Shown piece by piece: positions 29,248 to 38,300 of a stretch of 55,909 bases of DNA. The stretch's first letter is position 1; the number at the start of each line of letters is the position of its first letter. The DNA is from Lentibacillus juripiscarius JCM 12147 (GTDB lineage Bacteria > Bacillota > Bacilli > Bacillales_D > Amphibacillaceae). The position numbers and the translations under genes are program-made. The notes below the pieces were generated by a model. The model saw only the letters and a list, made by a program, of their open reading frames with translations, searched no databases and had not been told where the DNA came from. The stretch is taken from contig BBCA01000017.1 of the NCBI GenBank assembly GCA_001311805.1, forward strand, positions 1 to 55,909. The letters run 5' to 3'.

Positions 29248-30196
29248 AATTGAACATGGAAAAATTTGTTTCGAATGATTCACGTGCTTCTGTCATCATA
29301 CTCTTTAACAGATCCTCGACTGACGGGATGTCTTCAATCAGACTGGCAATTTGCCCGGCATTCACATGCCCTTCTGAAAGTTTCCCCTCAATGGCACCGA
29401 CGAGATGGTGTTTTTCATCCGTCTTTTTCTAAATACACATCAGCCGGCTGATTTTCTTTTTCAGACTGAAGGAGATGCTCGCTATATGGTGTTTTCAAAA
29501 CCCGTCTAATTCTCTGATACGGCCTACCGACAATGATTGTTCCGTCAGCCCCTGCGTTCCGGATTCCCTCTTTATAATCCGCATGTACCTGAGCCTCTTT
29601 GGTTGCAATCAGCCGCGTTCCTAATTGCACACCTTGTGCCCCCAAGCTCATCGCTGCAGCAATGCCCTGCCCATTTCCAACACCACCGGCTGCGATAACC
29701 GGAACATTTACCCTGGAAGAAACAGTTGGGGTCAAGGTAAAAGTCGTCAGTTCCTCAGAGGAATTAATGCCAGCAGCTTCATAGCCTTCTGCGATAATCA
29801 CATCTGCCCCATTATCCTCTACCTTTTTGCCTGCTTGTCATTAGCAACAACACACATGACCACGATGTTGTCCTCTTTAAATTGCTGAATATATGGTGAA
29901 GGATTTCCGGCTGATAGCGTAACAGCAGGTATCCCGTATTTCTTGACCAGACCAATCATATCTTCTATGTATGGCTGAACCGCTATTGGAAGATTGACCG
30001 CAAACGGCTTACTTGTCTGGGAGTGAATACTTGTTAATATTCGTTCCACCGTATCCGGATCCATTGTACCGACGCCAATTGTGCCTAACCCGCCGGCATT
30101 TGATACAGCTGAGGTGAGTTCGGCATGGCTGATATTCCCCATTCCACCTTGGATAATCGGGTATTTAATACGTAATAGTTTTGTTAAATCATTCAT
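29246..30196 (-). CDS. Nitronate monooxygenase / FabK-like flavoprotein, frameshifted
   Basis: About 316 residues. The N-terminal FMN motif is IKYPIIQGGMGNISHAEL; the central motif is VPVIAAGGVGNGQGIAAAMS followed by GAQGVQLGTR, typical of the 2-nitropropane dioxygenase family, which includes FabK enoyl reductases. Shifts lie near 29830 and 29420. The corrected tail reads GKLSEGHVNAGQIASLIEDI and ends at 29246. The role in the PAA cluster is unknown; it may remove toxic nitronates or reduce an enoyl-thioester. It is divergent from paaY across a long palindrome. Confidence 0.78.
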
Positions 30197-30215
30197 GAAT
30201 TAACACCTCCGTATA

Positions 30216-30247
30216 AATTATGTTATATTAAGAATTATAACATAATT
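30216..30247. promoter_or_regulatory. Palindrome between nitronate monooxygenase and paaY genes
   Basis: Perfect 12-bp arms, AATTATGTTATA and TATAACATAATT, separated by eight bases, in the 67-base divergent gap. Position and symmetry suggest a dimeric regulator controlling both genes. It also carries TATA-like -10 elements. Confidence 0.6.
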
Positions 30248-30263
30248 TATTAGGAGGGTGTAC

Positions 30264-30812
30264 ATGATTTACCGATACAAACAAAGTGTTCCGAAAATCC
30301 ATGAAACTGCTTTTATTGCAGACGGGGCAAAAGTGATTGGCGATGTTGAAATTGGGGTAGAATCAAGTGTTTGGTTTAATGCTGTGCTGCGTGGAGATGA
30401 AGGGAAAATTAAAATTGGCGAACGGTGCAATATTCAGGACAATACCATGTGCCACTTGTATGAGGATTATCCGCTAATCCTCGAAGATGAAGTATCGATT
30501 GGCCACAATGCCATCGTGCACGGTTGCACATTGAAAAAGGGATCACTAATCGGCATGGGGGCAACAGTTCTGGATGGCGCGATCATAGGAGAGTATTCGC
30601 TTGTTGGGGCGAACAGCCTAGTCCCTCCCGGTAAGGTTATCCCACCTAGATCGGTCGTTCTTGGTTCACCTGGAAAAGTCGTCCGAACAATGACCAATCA
30701 GGACTTGGAAATGATTGAAGAAACCATCACAACATATGTTGAAAAGGGACAGCAGTTTAAAAGAAACGAAGTATTTGAAAAAATTCTCACGCACCAAAAC
30801 AATTCCAACTGA
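30264..30812 (+). CDS. paaY: PaaY-like gamma-carbonic-anhydrase-fold thioesterase
   Basis: Intact, 182 residues of left-handed beta-helix hexapeptide repeats: KVIGDVEIGVESSVWFNAVL, IGERCNIQDNTMCHLYED, and IGHNAIVHGCTLKKGSLIG. The zinc-binding His pattern is that of the gamma-carbonic anhydrase family; PaaY members hydrolyse dead-end ring-hydroxylated CoA thioesters in PAA catabolism. ATG 30264 follows GGAGGGTG, preferred over an in-frame GTG two codons earlier. It lies next to paaX and the paa genes, supporting PaaY over a generic YrdA label. Confidence 0.8.
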   Translation: MIYRYKQSVPKIHETAFIADGAKVIGDVEIGVESSVWFNAVLRGDEGKIKIGERCNIQDNTMCHLYEDYPLILEDEVSIGHNAIVHGCTLKKGSLIGMGATVLDGAIIGEYSLVGANSLVPPGKVIPPRSVVLGSPGKVVRTMTNQDLEMIEETITTYVEKGQQFKRNEVFEKILTHQNNSN

Positions 30813-30915
30813 CACCTAGTCTCAGAGGTTAGAGGTTATGTTGATGGAATTCGACAATCTTATAATTTCGGTATTTCACTATCTTTCAAAATTATATACT
30901 CTTTACCCTTTATAT

Positions 30916-30950
30916 AAAACCGGTTAGGAGGCTGCCTCCTAACCGGTTTT
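30916..30950. terminator. Bidirectional terminator between paaY and paaX
   Basis: A perfect 16-bp stem (AAAACCGGTTAGGAGG / CCTCCTAACCGGTTTT) with a three-base loop between convergent genes. Confidence 0.92.
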
Positions 30951-30964
30951 TCTCGTTTCACAGA

Positions 30965-31801
30965 TTATAATTTTTTTTTGGGAGCTTCAAACACCGACTC
31001 AAAAAACCGTGTTGCGGGTTTTTCAAGTAACCGATAATAATCCCTAAACAAGGAAGAGGCCGATTCCCCCAGCCATTTTTCAGGCAGTAGTTCCTTTGGC
31101 AGGCCGGGGTCAATGAATAAAACTTCCGGAATTCGTGAACCAATAGGGTCCTCTCGACAAAGCAACTGCCATCGCTCATATTGCCATTTTCCACCTCATT
31201 GCGATCGATAATATATTGTTGGCTGTATTTTTCAATAAATTGTGAGTACTGATTATTGATGTCCTGTAAATCCCAGCATTTACGAACCAATTCCCGATTG
31301 TCGCTGGTCCCCATATGGGTGGCAGTAAAGTAGTTCACATACGGGGAAATCTGATATTTCTCAATGAGGTTATTAATTTCGTTTTCGAGTGGATTAGGAG
31401 TAATCCAGCAACTGTTTGATAAAAGACCAAACCCGCTCCATGTGAGCTCACGCCGTAATTCATCCCGTAAATGCCGTTTTTCTCCGGGATTGAATATACG
31501 AGTATTCGCCAGTTTCCATCCCATGATGGTGATTCGACTTGATAGATGCGGTTGGCTGCTTCGTTCATACGTGATTTTCCGCGTTCCGTTAAATAATAAT
31601 AGCTTTTATTCCCCTGTTTTAGTGACTCAATCCATCCTTGCTTGCTCATGCGGGAAGCAGCTGCACGTACAGATTGTTCATTATGTCCGAATTCCTCAAG
31701 CAATCGAATCAAGCTGCCAATCCATATGGCATCGCCGTATTGACTGATATAATCCCCGTATAACGTAAATATCATCGAACGTGTATTAAACGTTTTTGCA
31801 T
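30965..31801 (-). CDS. paaX: PaaX-family transcriptional repressor, frameshifted
   Basis: About 280 residues after repair. The N-terminal winged helix is clear: NTRSMIFTLYGDYISQYGD, then EQSVRAAASRMSKQGWIESL. The central dimerisation part WDGNWRILVYSIPEKN, then RDELRRELTWSGFGLLSNSC, follows, and the C-terminus reads LPEKWLGESASSLFRDYYRL. PaaX represses paa operons and is released by phenylacetyl-CoA. It starts at ATG 31801 with AAAGGAAAT and one early A-run shift, with further shifts between 31440 and 31100. It lies between paaY and paaK. Confidence 0.82.
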
Positions 31802-31820
31802 ATTTGATTTCCTTTTCTAC

Positions 31821-32030
31821 ATGATCTATTTAAAAAGCGAAGGCTGTCATTTATTAATTAAAACTATCGAAGAAACAATAGACAGCGATTCAAGCGGGAA
31901 AGTAGCAACTAAAGAATTCACAACGAACATCAAGTTCTCGTGAGGAAACCAAAGTCTTGCCCGCAGAAAGTGTCCGCCTGCAACGATTTCAAACAAAAGG
32001 TAAGAAACAGCGCGAAGACAGCCATTTTAA
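31821..32030 (+). mobile_element. Possible transposase-gene remnant
   Basis: A plus-strand frame from 31821 ends at TGA 31941-31943. Its last residues (GKVATKEFTTNIKFS) and the following GC-rich tail (CAAAGTCTTGCCCGCAGAAA) look like the 3' end of an insertion-sequence transposase gene and its flank. A 7-bp inverted repeat, GGCTGTC (31842) / GACAGCC (32017), brackets it. No complete element is present; family unknown. Confidence 0.3.
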
Positions 32031-32081
32031 TGTAAACTCAATACATTCATTATAGTGCATACAAACGAAATTGAAAAGAAA

Positions 32082-32104
32082 AGCGAAGGCAGCAGCCCTT
32101 CGCT
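32082..32104 (-). terminator. Terminator of paaK
   Basis: AGCGAAGG / CCTTCGCT hairpin; on the minus strand it is followed by TTTTCTTTTC, 21 bases past the paaK stop. Confidence 0.8.
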
Positions 32105-32124
32105 CAGAATTGATATGTTCGAAT

Positions 32125-33454
32125 TCAGATGGATTTTGACATCGCTTTTCGGGAATCGACAACGCGTTTTGCTTTTCCCTCCGACCGCGGTATAGTGTGC
32201 GGTTCCTTCAGCGTGACATCGATGGATACAAGCGCTTCCATTTTCAAGACTTTCTGCAGATTTTTAATAAGTTCCTGGGCAGTGGATGATTTAAATCATA
32301 ATTGGGCAGCGTTCCATAAAAGTCCTCAGATACTTCAACATGCAGCTCCGCATGATCCAATGCTCCCCTTTTCTTCAGATGAACCTGGTAATGCGGCGTA
32401 ACCCCCTTCACATTCCCAATGTACCGTTCTAGCTCAGTGGGAAAAACATTTACTCCACGGATGATTAACATATCATCAACGCGTCCTTTTACACGGCTCA
32501 TTTTGGCCGTCTTTCTTCCGCATGGACAAGTTCCTCTAGTGATTGAGGCTATGTCACCAGTACGATATCGTATAATCGGCAAGGCCTCTTTTGTAAGACT
32601 GGTAAATACCAACTCGCCGTCTTCCCCATCCGAAACTTGCTCAAGGGTTTCAGGGTCAATAACTTCCACCAGAAAATGATCCTCCGCTATATGCAGCCCA
32701 TCCTGGCAGTCCGCACATTCCATTGCGACACCCGGTCCCATAACCTCACTGAGTCCATAAATATCCGATGCTTTAATATCGAACATGTCCTCAATGCTGT
32801 CTCTCATTTCTTCCGACCACGGTTCCGCTCCGAGTACAGCATAATCAAGGGAAGTGTCAGCAGGGTCAATCCCTAATGTTTTCATTGTTTCCCCAATATT
32901 TAATAAATAGGAAGGTGTCGAACAGACAATACGAGGCTTGAAGTCCTGAATGAGTGTTATTTGGTTCTTCGTGTTCCCTCCCGAAATGGGAACGGTTGCA
33001 CAGCCCAACCGTTCAGCCCCATTATGTAGGCCTAACCCCCCAGTGAACAACCCGTATCCATAGGCATTGTGGAGGATATCCCCTTTTCTCCCTCCGGCCA
33101 TGTAAATCGCCGGGCGACCATTTCTCCCCATTTGGATATCCTTTTCCGTATATGCTACTACCGTGGGCTTTCCGCTTGTCCCCGACGAAGCGTGGATTCT
33201 TACTACATCTTCCTGAGGGGTGGCGAGTAAACCAAAAGGATAATTTTCACGCAGATGGTGCTTTTTTGTAAACGGTAGTTTTTGAAAGTCGTTCCATGAA
33301 CACAGGTCTTCAGGTGTAAATTCGTTTTCCTCAAATGCCTTTTGATAAAAAGGTACGTTATGGTAGACGTGTGCCACGGTGTCATTTAGACGTTTCCACT
33401 GCAAACTTTCCATTTCCTGTCCATCCAGCGTTTCAACTTCCGAAAAATTGCCAT
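32125..33454 (-). CDS. paaK: Phenylacetate-CoA ligase, frameshifted at both ends
   Basis: About 442 residues of an ANL adenylating enzyme. The P-loop is HASSGTSGKPTVVAYTEKD near residue 105; DIYGLSEVMGPGVAMEC, RTGDIASITRGTCPCGRKTA and VDDMLIIRGVNVFPTELER follow, all typical of PaaK. It makes phenylacetyl-CoA from phenylacetate, ATP and CoA. ATG 33454 follows GAAGGGAGATC, with a T-run shift near 33440. Another shift near 32280 precedes the C-terminal part (ALVSIDVTLKEPHTIPRSEG), which holds the catalytic-Lys region. It is transcribed divergently from paaA. Confidence 0.92.
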
Positions 33455-33481
33455 GCAGTGATCTCCCTTCATAATAAATTT

Positions 33482-33506
33482 ATTACGATTGAATAAAAAC
33501 CGTTAT
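33482..33506. promoter_or_regulatory. Candidate paa operator downstream of the paaK promoter
   Basis: ATTACG (33482-33487) and CGTTAT (33501-33506) lie in the paaK leader. CGTTAT-type hexamers recur at the paaA and reductase promoters. A regulator such as PaaX is an inference. Confidence 0.35.
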
Positions 33507-33510
33507 GAAT

Positions 33511-33539
33511 AATATATACATTAGTGAAACCGCTGTCAA
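33511..33539 (-). promoter_or_regulatory. Sigma-A promoter of paaK
   Basis: Minus strand: TTGACA (33539-33534), 17-base spacer, TATATT (33516-33511). Confidence 0.75.
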
Positions 33540-33642
33540 TGGATTGTCAATCAATTAAGAAAATTCAACCGTAATTTAAACCCTTGTAAATGGCGGACTG
33601 ACGGCGTATGTTGATTTATTAATAAAAATTCTGTATTCCGTA

Positions 33643-33671
33643 TTGATTTTAATATGACGTTAGACTATAAT
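33643..33671 (+). promoter_or_regulatory. Sigma-A promoter of the paaABCD operon
   Basis: TTGATT (33643-33648), 17-base spacer, TATAAT (33666-33671), about 34 bases before the paaA start. Confidence 0.75.
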
Positions 33672-33690
33672 AGCGTTAAACATTCGTTAT
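33670..33690. promoter_or_regulatory. Candidate paa operator at the paaA start site
   Basis: An imperfect inverted repeat, ATAGCG-N9-CGTTAT, overlaps the expected transcription start and abuts the paaA ribosome site. A repressor bound here would block the operon. Confidence 0.4.
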
Positions 33691-33704
33691 AGGGAGTGGT
33701 TGGA

Positions 33705-34682
33705 ATGTATCACTATGGAGGCGCGTTAGCCGACGATTATATTGAAGAAGATGAAGAAAAATACGCTCGCTTCATGGAACGAATTGAAGCAGGAGAAAAA
33801 ATCGAAGCGGATGACTGGATGCCAAACGAATACCGCGAAACACTCATTAAACTGATTTCGATGCATGGCATTAGTGAAATTATGGGAGCCCTTCCGGAAA
33901 AGGAATGGGTACCAAAGGCTCCTACATTAAAACGGAAGCTCGGTATTATGGCCAAAGTACAAGATGAAATGGGTCATGGCCAGCTTCTTCTGCGCGTGGC
34001 AGAAGACTTGTTAAAACCTTACGGAAAAACCGGGAAAGCCTAATGCTGGATCTATTAATGGTGATTTAAAATTCCATAACGTTTTCCACATGCCGACAAA
34101 ACGTGGGCAGACGCCGGCATGGTTGGCTGGCTTGTTGATGGAGCAGCAATCATTTCACAGACGAATATGCTGGATGCTTCCTATGGACCATACCAGCGAG
34201 CATTGCAGCGGATCTGCAAAGAGGAAGTATTCCACGCCCAGCATGGCGAATCAATCATTATGGCACTGGCCGAGGGGACTGAGCATCAGCGGGCCATTTT
34301 ACAAGATTCACTCAATCGCTGGTGGCCATCACTCTTAATGTTCTTCGGTCCGGCAAATGCGTCAACAACCGGTTCATCCAAACAAGAAGCGACCACGAAG
34401 TACCGCATCCGGAAGAATTCAAACGAAGAACTGCGCCAGGCATTTTTGGATAAATACCTCCCACGTGTGTTCTCACTTGGGTTGACGGTTCCCGATGAGA
34501 CAGTTCATTACAACGAGGAGAAACAACAATGGGTGTACCAGCAGCCTGACTGGAATGAATTTAAACAGATCATCGGAAATAACGGCCCGCGTTCCAAAGA
34601 GCGGCTGCGTCTAAGAGAGATTGCCTATGAAAACAACAGCTGGGTAAGGCAGGCCCTAGCATCCAATGCTGCTATTTCGTAA
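33705..34682 (+). CDS. paaA: Phenylacetyl-CoA epoxidase catalytic subunit PaaA, frameshifted
   Basis: About 326 residues. It starts [20 protein letters not shown] behind AGGGAGTGG. The di-iron ligands of the ferritin-like fold are in [20 protein letters not shown] and [20 protein letters not shown]. With PaaC and PaaB it epoxidises the ring of phenylacetyl-CoA. The frame shifts near 34040 and again before 34119; the residues between ([19 protein letters not shown]) are conserved, so the product is complete in principle. Confidence 0.92.
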
Positions 34683-34704
34683 AGGATAGAAAGGAGAGAT
34701 AGAG

Positions 34705-35064
34705 ATGGAGAAAATCGATGAAACCAGCTTCTACAAGGAATTTGAAGTATTCAGCAAGAAAAATGCAAAATCACCGCTCCAGCGTCAATTCAGTCTGCTC
34801 GCTCCAAACGAAGAAATGGCACTCATGATGGCACAGGAAAACTTCATGCGGCGGGAAAACGTGCTTGATATCTGGGTCGTCGAGCGGAACAATATCCGGT
34901 CCATGACGAGTGAAGAGCGGCAGGAATGGACGAACAGACTAAATAATAAAGATTATCGCACCACGAAAGGATACGGGTATTTAGCCAAGAAGTGGCGTGA
35001 AAAAGAGCAAGGCATGCTTGATGAAAAGGAAATCATGTCCTGGAAAGAGGTGAAAAAACAATGA
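34705..35064 (+). CDS. paaB: Phenylacetyl-CoA epoxidase subunit PaaB
   Basis: Intact, 119 residues, slightly longer than the roughly 95 of E. coli PaaB. It contains EFEVFSKKNAKSPLQRQFSL, then the family core ALMMAQENFMRRENVLDIWV. PaaB bridges PaaAC dimers into the large epoxidase complex. ATG 34705 follows AAGGAGAGA. Its stop overlaps the paaC start (ATGA). Confidence 0.92.
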   Translation: MEKIDETSFYKEFEVFSKKNAKSPLQRQFSLLAPNEEMALMMAQENFMRRENVLDIWVVERNNIRSMTSEERQEWTNRLNNKDYRTTKGYGYLAKKWREKEQGMLDEKEIMSWKEVKKQ

Positions 35065-35876
35065 ACGTCATCGAAACAACCAAGCAGGCAAAACAGGATT
35101 CTTCCTATTTAAAAGCATTAACTGAACTGCTTTATCAATTGGCAGATGATGACTTTATTATCTCGTATCGTGGGTCAGAATGGCTGGGATTGGCCCCGCA
35201 CATTGAAGAGGACGTTGCTTATTCTTCTATAACCCAGAACACCATGGGGCATGCCTTCCTCTACTATCAATTGCTTGAGGAGCTAGGGGAAGGAGCGGCG
35301 GACGTACTGGCACACGACAGACCGCCATATGAACGGCGGAATGCTGCCTATTTCGAAAAGAAAAACGGTGATGGTTCGTATAAGGAAGAACCGTATTACG
35401 ACTGGGCGCTGACCGTTGTCCGCCAATTCATCTATGAAACATTTAAACAAGTGAAGTTGAAAGCGATTACCAGTAGTTCCTTTAAGCCCCTGGCAGCAAC
35501 CGCCGAGAAAGTCCTGACAGAGCAAACCTATCATCTCGCCCATTGGAAATTGTGGATAGAGCAGCTCCAGGATTCAACCAAAGAAGCCAAAACACGTATT
35601 CAAACACGGGTTGAAGAAGCCTGGCAAGAGTGTGAGGATGTCTTGTCATTGGGAGCAGAAGCGGAAAACATGGAACAATTCGGACTTATCTCCGGTGAAA
35701 GTTTCCTCAAAAAGCAATGGCTTCAGGAAGTAGCCAAAGCAATCAAACCATTGCCGGAATCAATGCTAGATAAACAGTCCGGAAGTGGACGATTAGGAGA
35801 GCATACAAGAGATTTAAATCAGGCCTTGGAGACACTTTCGGAAGTGTACGAGAGCGACAAGAGTGCCGTTTGGTAG
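35061..35876 (+). CDS. paaC: Phenylacetyl-CoA epoxidase structural subunit PaaC
   Basis: Intact, 271 residues of a ferritin-like helical bundle. It shows LYQLADDDFIISYRGSEWLG, HIEEDVAYSSITQNTMGHAF and EKVLTEQTYHLAHWKLWIEQ. PaaC resembles PaaA but acts as the structural partner stabilising it. It overlaps paaB by four bases, indicating translational coupling. Confidence 0.92.
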   Translation: MNVIETTKQAKQDSSYLKALTELLYQLADDDFIISYRGSEWLGLAPHIEEDVAYSSITQNTMGHAFLYYQLLEELGEGAADVLAHDRPPYERRNAAYFEKKNGDGSYKEEPYYDWALTVVRQFIYETFKQVKLKAITSSSFKPLAATAEKVLTEQTYHLAHWKLWIEQLQDSTKEAKTRIQTRVEEAWQECEDVLSLGAEAENMEQFGLISGESFLKKQWLQEVAKAIKPLPESMLDKQSGSGRLGEHTRDLNQALETLSEVYESDKSAVW

Positions 35877-35896
35877 GTTTTGAAAGGAGTGCCGAG

Positions 35897-36409
35897 ATGG
35901 ATAAAATGATAGAAAGACAAAAGCAGGAGGAACTGTACACCGTCATTAAAACGGTTGATGATCCGGAACTTCCATCCGTTAGTGTTGTTGACCTTGGAAT
36001 GGTTCGGGAGGTTAATGTCCATGAAAATCATGTCTCCGTTTCCATGGTACCAACATTTGCCGGATGCCCGGCGCTTGATTTCATTGAACTGAAAGTTAAA
36101 AAGGCAGTTGAGGATGTTGACTGGGTCGATGAATGTACCGTCCATTTTTCATTCCAGCATCAATGGTCAACTGATTCGATTACCGAGGAAGGGAAATATC
36201 AGTTAAAAAAGCACGGGGTTGCTCCACCTCCGGAGAACTATATTCCCGGGGAGGAATGGACTGTGGACTGCCCGTTTTGCGGATCGTCGTATACGTCCAT
36301 GGAAAATGTATTCGGACCAACTGCATGCAGGAGCATTCTATATTGCACCGCCTGCAGTAACCCGTTTGAAGCAATGAAACCAGTTATCAAGTATTCTATC
36401 AATCATTAA
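35897..36409 (+). CDS. paaD: PaaD, MIP18/DUF59-type factor of the epoxidase
   Basis: Intact, 170 residues. The N-terminal MIP18 fold shows TVDDPELPSVSVVDLGMVRE and MVPTFAGCPALDFIELKV; the C-terminal zinc ribbon is CPFCGSS...YCTACSNPFEA. PaaD is needed for epoxidase activity in vivo, probably for metal-centre assembly. ATG 35897 follows AAAGGAGTG, preferred over upstream in-frame codons. Confidence 0.9.
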   Translation: MDKMIERQKQEELYTVIKTVDDPELPSVSVVDLGMVREVNVHENHVSVSMVPTFAGCPALDFIELKVKKAVEDVDWVDECTVHFSFQHQWSTDSITEEGKYQLKKHGVAPPPENYIPGEEWTVDCPFCGSSYTSMENVFGPTACRSILYCTACSNPFEAMKPVIKYSINH

Positions 36410-36426
36410 AAGGAAGGTGTTTTAAC

Positions 36427-36732
36427 ATGGCAAAACTAATAGCATTATATAAATACCCGGAGGATAAGGAAGCATTTGATGAGCATTACTTTAATACCCA
36501 TACACCGATTACGAAAGAAATTCCCGGCCTCAGAGACATGAAAGTTACTAAAATTGTCGGCTCCCCGACAGGTGAAAGCGAGTATTATCTATTATGCGAG
36601 ATGTATTACGATGACCTTGATGCATTGAAAGCTGGAATGAAATCAGATGAAGGAAAAGCATCCGGAAAGGACCTGATGGGTTTTGCCGGTGATCTCGTCA
36701 CCCTGATGATTGGGGAAGAATTGAATGAGTAA
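36427..36732 (+). CDS. EthD-family small protein in the paa operon
   Basis: Intact, 101 residues, a dimeric alpha+beta barrel of the EthD family: ALYKYPEDKEAFDEHYFNTH, ITKEIPGLRDMKVTKIVGSP. EthD-like proteins accompany oxidative degradation clusters but their chemistry here is unknown. It may bind or isomerise the reactive epoxide/oxepin intermediate; this is speculation from position. It overlaps the next gene by eight bases, so it is coupled to paaF. Confidence 0.8.
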   Translation: MAKLIALYKYPEDKEAFDEHYFNTHTPITKEIPGLRDMKVTKIVGSPTGESEYYLLCEMYYDDLDALKAGMKSDEGKASGKDLMGFAGDLVTLMIGEELNE

Positions 36733-37492
36733 CATTAAAGTTTCTACCGAGGACAATGTAGGGATTATCCAGCTCGACCGACCGGAAGCAGCTAATGCGT
36801 TAAGCCGTCAGGTGGTTGGTGAGATCGTCGAACAGCTTGAAGCGTTTGATCAGAAAGACTCTGTCCGTGCAATTATCATCAAAGGTAACAAAAAGGCGTT
36901 TGCTGCAGGGGCGGATATAGATGAGATGATGGATGACTCTCCCCTATCATTAGAGCTTGCAGACCCATTTGCAGTCTGGGACCGAATCACCCTTATCAAT
37001 AAACCGATTATTGCAGCAGTGAGTGGTTTTGCGTTAGGCGGAGGATTTGAACTGGCGCTTCATTGTGACCTTATTGTTGCCTCAGAAGACGCAAAATTCG
37101 GATTTCCGGAAATTACACTCGGTGTTATGCCCGGCGCCGGCGGTACCCAGCTGTTAACTAAAGCCATCGGCAAAGCAAAAACGCTCGAATGGATTTGGCT
37201 TGGCAAGCCTAGGAGTGCACAGGAAGCACTTGAACACGGTGCCATCAACCGCGTTGTTGCGCCGGAGTTAGTCGAGGAAGAAACGATGCGGCTTGCCCAT
37301 CAGGTTGCAGACCAGGCCCCTGTCGCCGTCCGCTTGATCAAAGAGGCGGTCAATGAGGCGGTCGATACTCCACTAATAGAAGGATCAAAGCTGGAGCGAA
37401 AAAACTTTTACCTAACATTTGCTACGGAAGATCAGAAAGAAGGAATGCAGGCTTTTACCGAGAAACGCAAACCTTCTTTTAAAGGGGAGTAA
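36725..37492 (+). CDS. paaF: Enoyl-CoA hydratase, PaaF-like
   Basis: Intact, 255 residues of a crotonase: [58 protein letters not shown] and EITLGVMPGAGGTQLLTKAI. Both catalytic Glu of true hydratases are in place (GGFELAL, FPEITLG). The likely reaction is hydration of 2,3-dehydroadipyl-CoA in the beta-oxidation tail of PAA degradation. Confidence 0.82.
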   Translation: MSNIKVSTEDNVGIIQLDRPEAANALSRQVVGEIVEQLEAFDQKDSVRAIIIKGNKKAFAAGADIDEMMDDSPLSLELADPFAVWDRITLINKPIIAAVSGFALGGGFELALHCDLIVASEDAKFGFPEITLGVMPGAGGTQLLTKAIGKAKTLEWIWLGKPRSAQEALEHGAINRVVAPELVEEETMRLAHQVADQAPVAVRLIKEAVNEAVDTPLIEGSKLERKNFYLTFATEDQKEGMQAFTEKRKPSFKGE

Positions 37493-37496
37493 AGGC

Positions 37497-38282
37497 ATGA
37501 CCCATGATTTTCAGACCATCGTATACGAAAAAAGTGAAAATGCAGTAGTGAAAATCGTTCTTAACCGGCCATCCTCTTTCAATTCTTTTACCGAAAAGAT
37601 GAACAAGGAGATTATCCACGCTTTAAAAATAGCCGGCAAAGACAAAGAAGTCAGGAGCATCGTCATTACGGGCGAAGGAAAAGCATTCTGTGCCGGGGAA
37701 GATTTGGCTGGTGTCGATGAACACACAAATCATGCCGAATTTCTCCGCAACCGCTACCACCCAATGATGCGGACAATTAAGCAGACACCGAAACCAATTA
37801 TTGCTGCGGTAAATGGAACCGCTGCGGGGGCTGGCATGAGTTTGGCTTTGGCTGCAGATTTTCGACTGGTAAAGCCGGACGCCAAATTCATCAGTGCATT
37901 TATGAACATCGGCTTAATACCAGATTCTGCTTTTCTCTACTATCTTCCCCGTCTCATCGGTTACGCAAAGGCACTTGAAGTAGTCGTTCTCGGTAAGCCG
38001 ATTTCGGGTGAGGAAGCGGTTCATCTAGGGCTTGCCACCGAGCTAATTGACCAAGAGGAGTGGGACGAGAAAGTAAGTGCGTTTGCCGAAAGATTAGCAG
38101 CAATGCCGACCAAATCAATTTCACTCGTCAAACGCTATATGGCGAACGGCATGAACATGACATTTGACGAAATGCTTGAAAAGGAAGCACAAGCCCAGCG
38201 TATCGCAGGTAATTCAAATGATCATAAAGAAGGATTGTACGCTTTTAAGGAAAAACGGAAACCCCAATTTACAGGAAATTAA
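37497..38282 (+). CDS. paaG: 1,2-epoxyphenylacetyl-CoA isomerase PaaG
   Basis: Intact from ATG 37497 (MTHDFQTIVYEKSENAVVKI) with GGGGAGTAAAGG before it, 261 residues. The crotonase core shows LNRPSSFNSFTEKMNKEI, GEGKAFCAGEDLAGVDEH and GTAAGAGMSLALAADFRL; the second Glu of hydratases is replaced (FMNIGLIPDSAF, Asp-type), as in PaaG isomerases. It converts the ring epoxide to oxepin-CoA. The C-terminus YAFKEKRKPQFTGN matches the family. Confidence 0.85.
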   Translation: MTHDFQTIVYEKSENAVVKIVLNRPSSFNSFTEKMNKEIIHALKIAGKDKEVRSIVITGEGKAFCAGEDLAGVDEHTNHAEFLRNRYHPMMRTIKQTPKPIIAAVNGTAAGAGMSLALAADFRLVKPDAKFISAFMNIGLIPDSAFLYYLPRLIGYAKALEVVVLGKPISGEEAVHLGLATELIDQEEWDEKVSAFAERLAAMPTKSISLVKRYMANGMNMTFDEMLEKEAQAQRIAGNSNDHKEGLYAFKEKRKPQFTGN

Positions 38283-38300
38283 TAAAGGAGTGTATTACGA

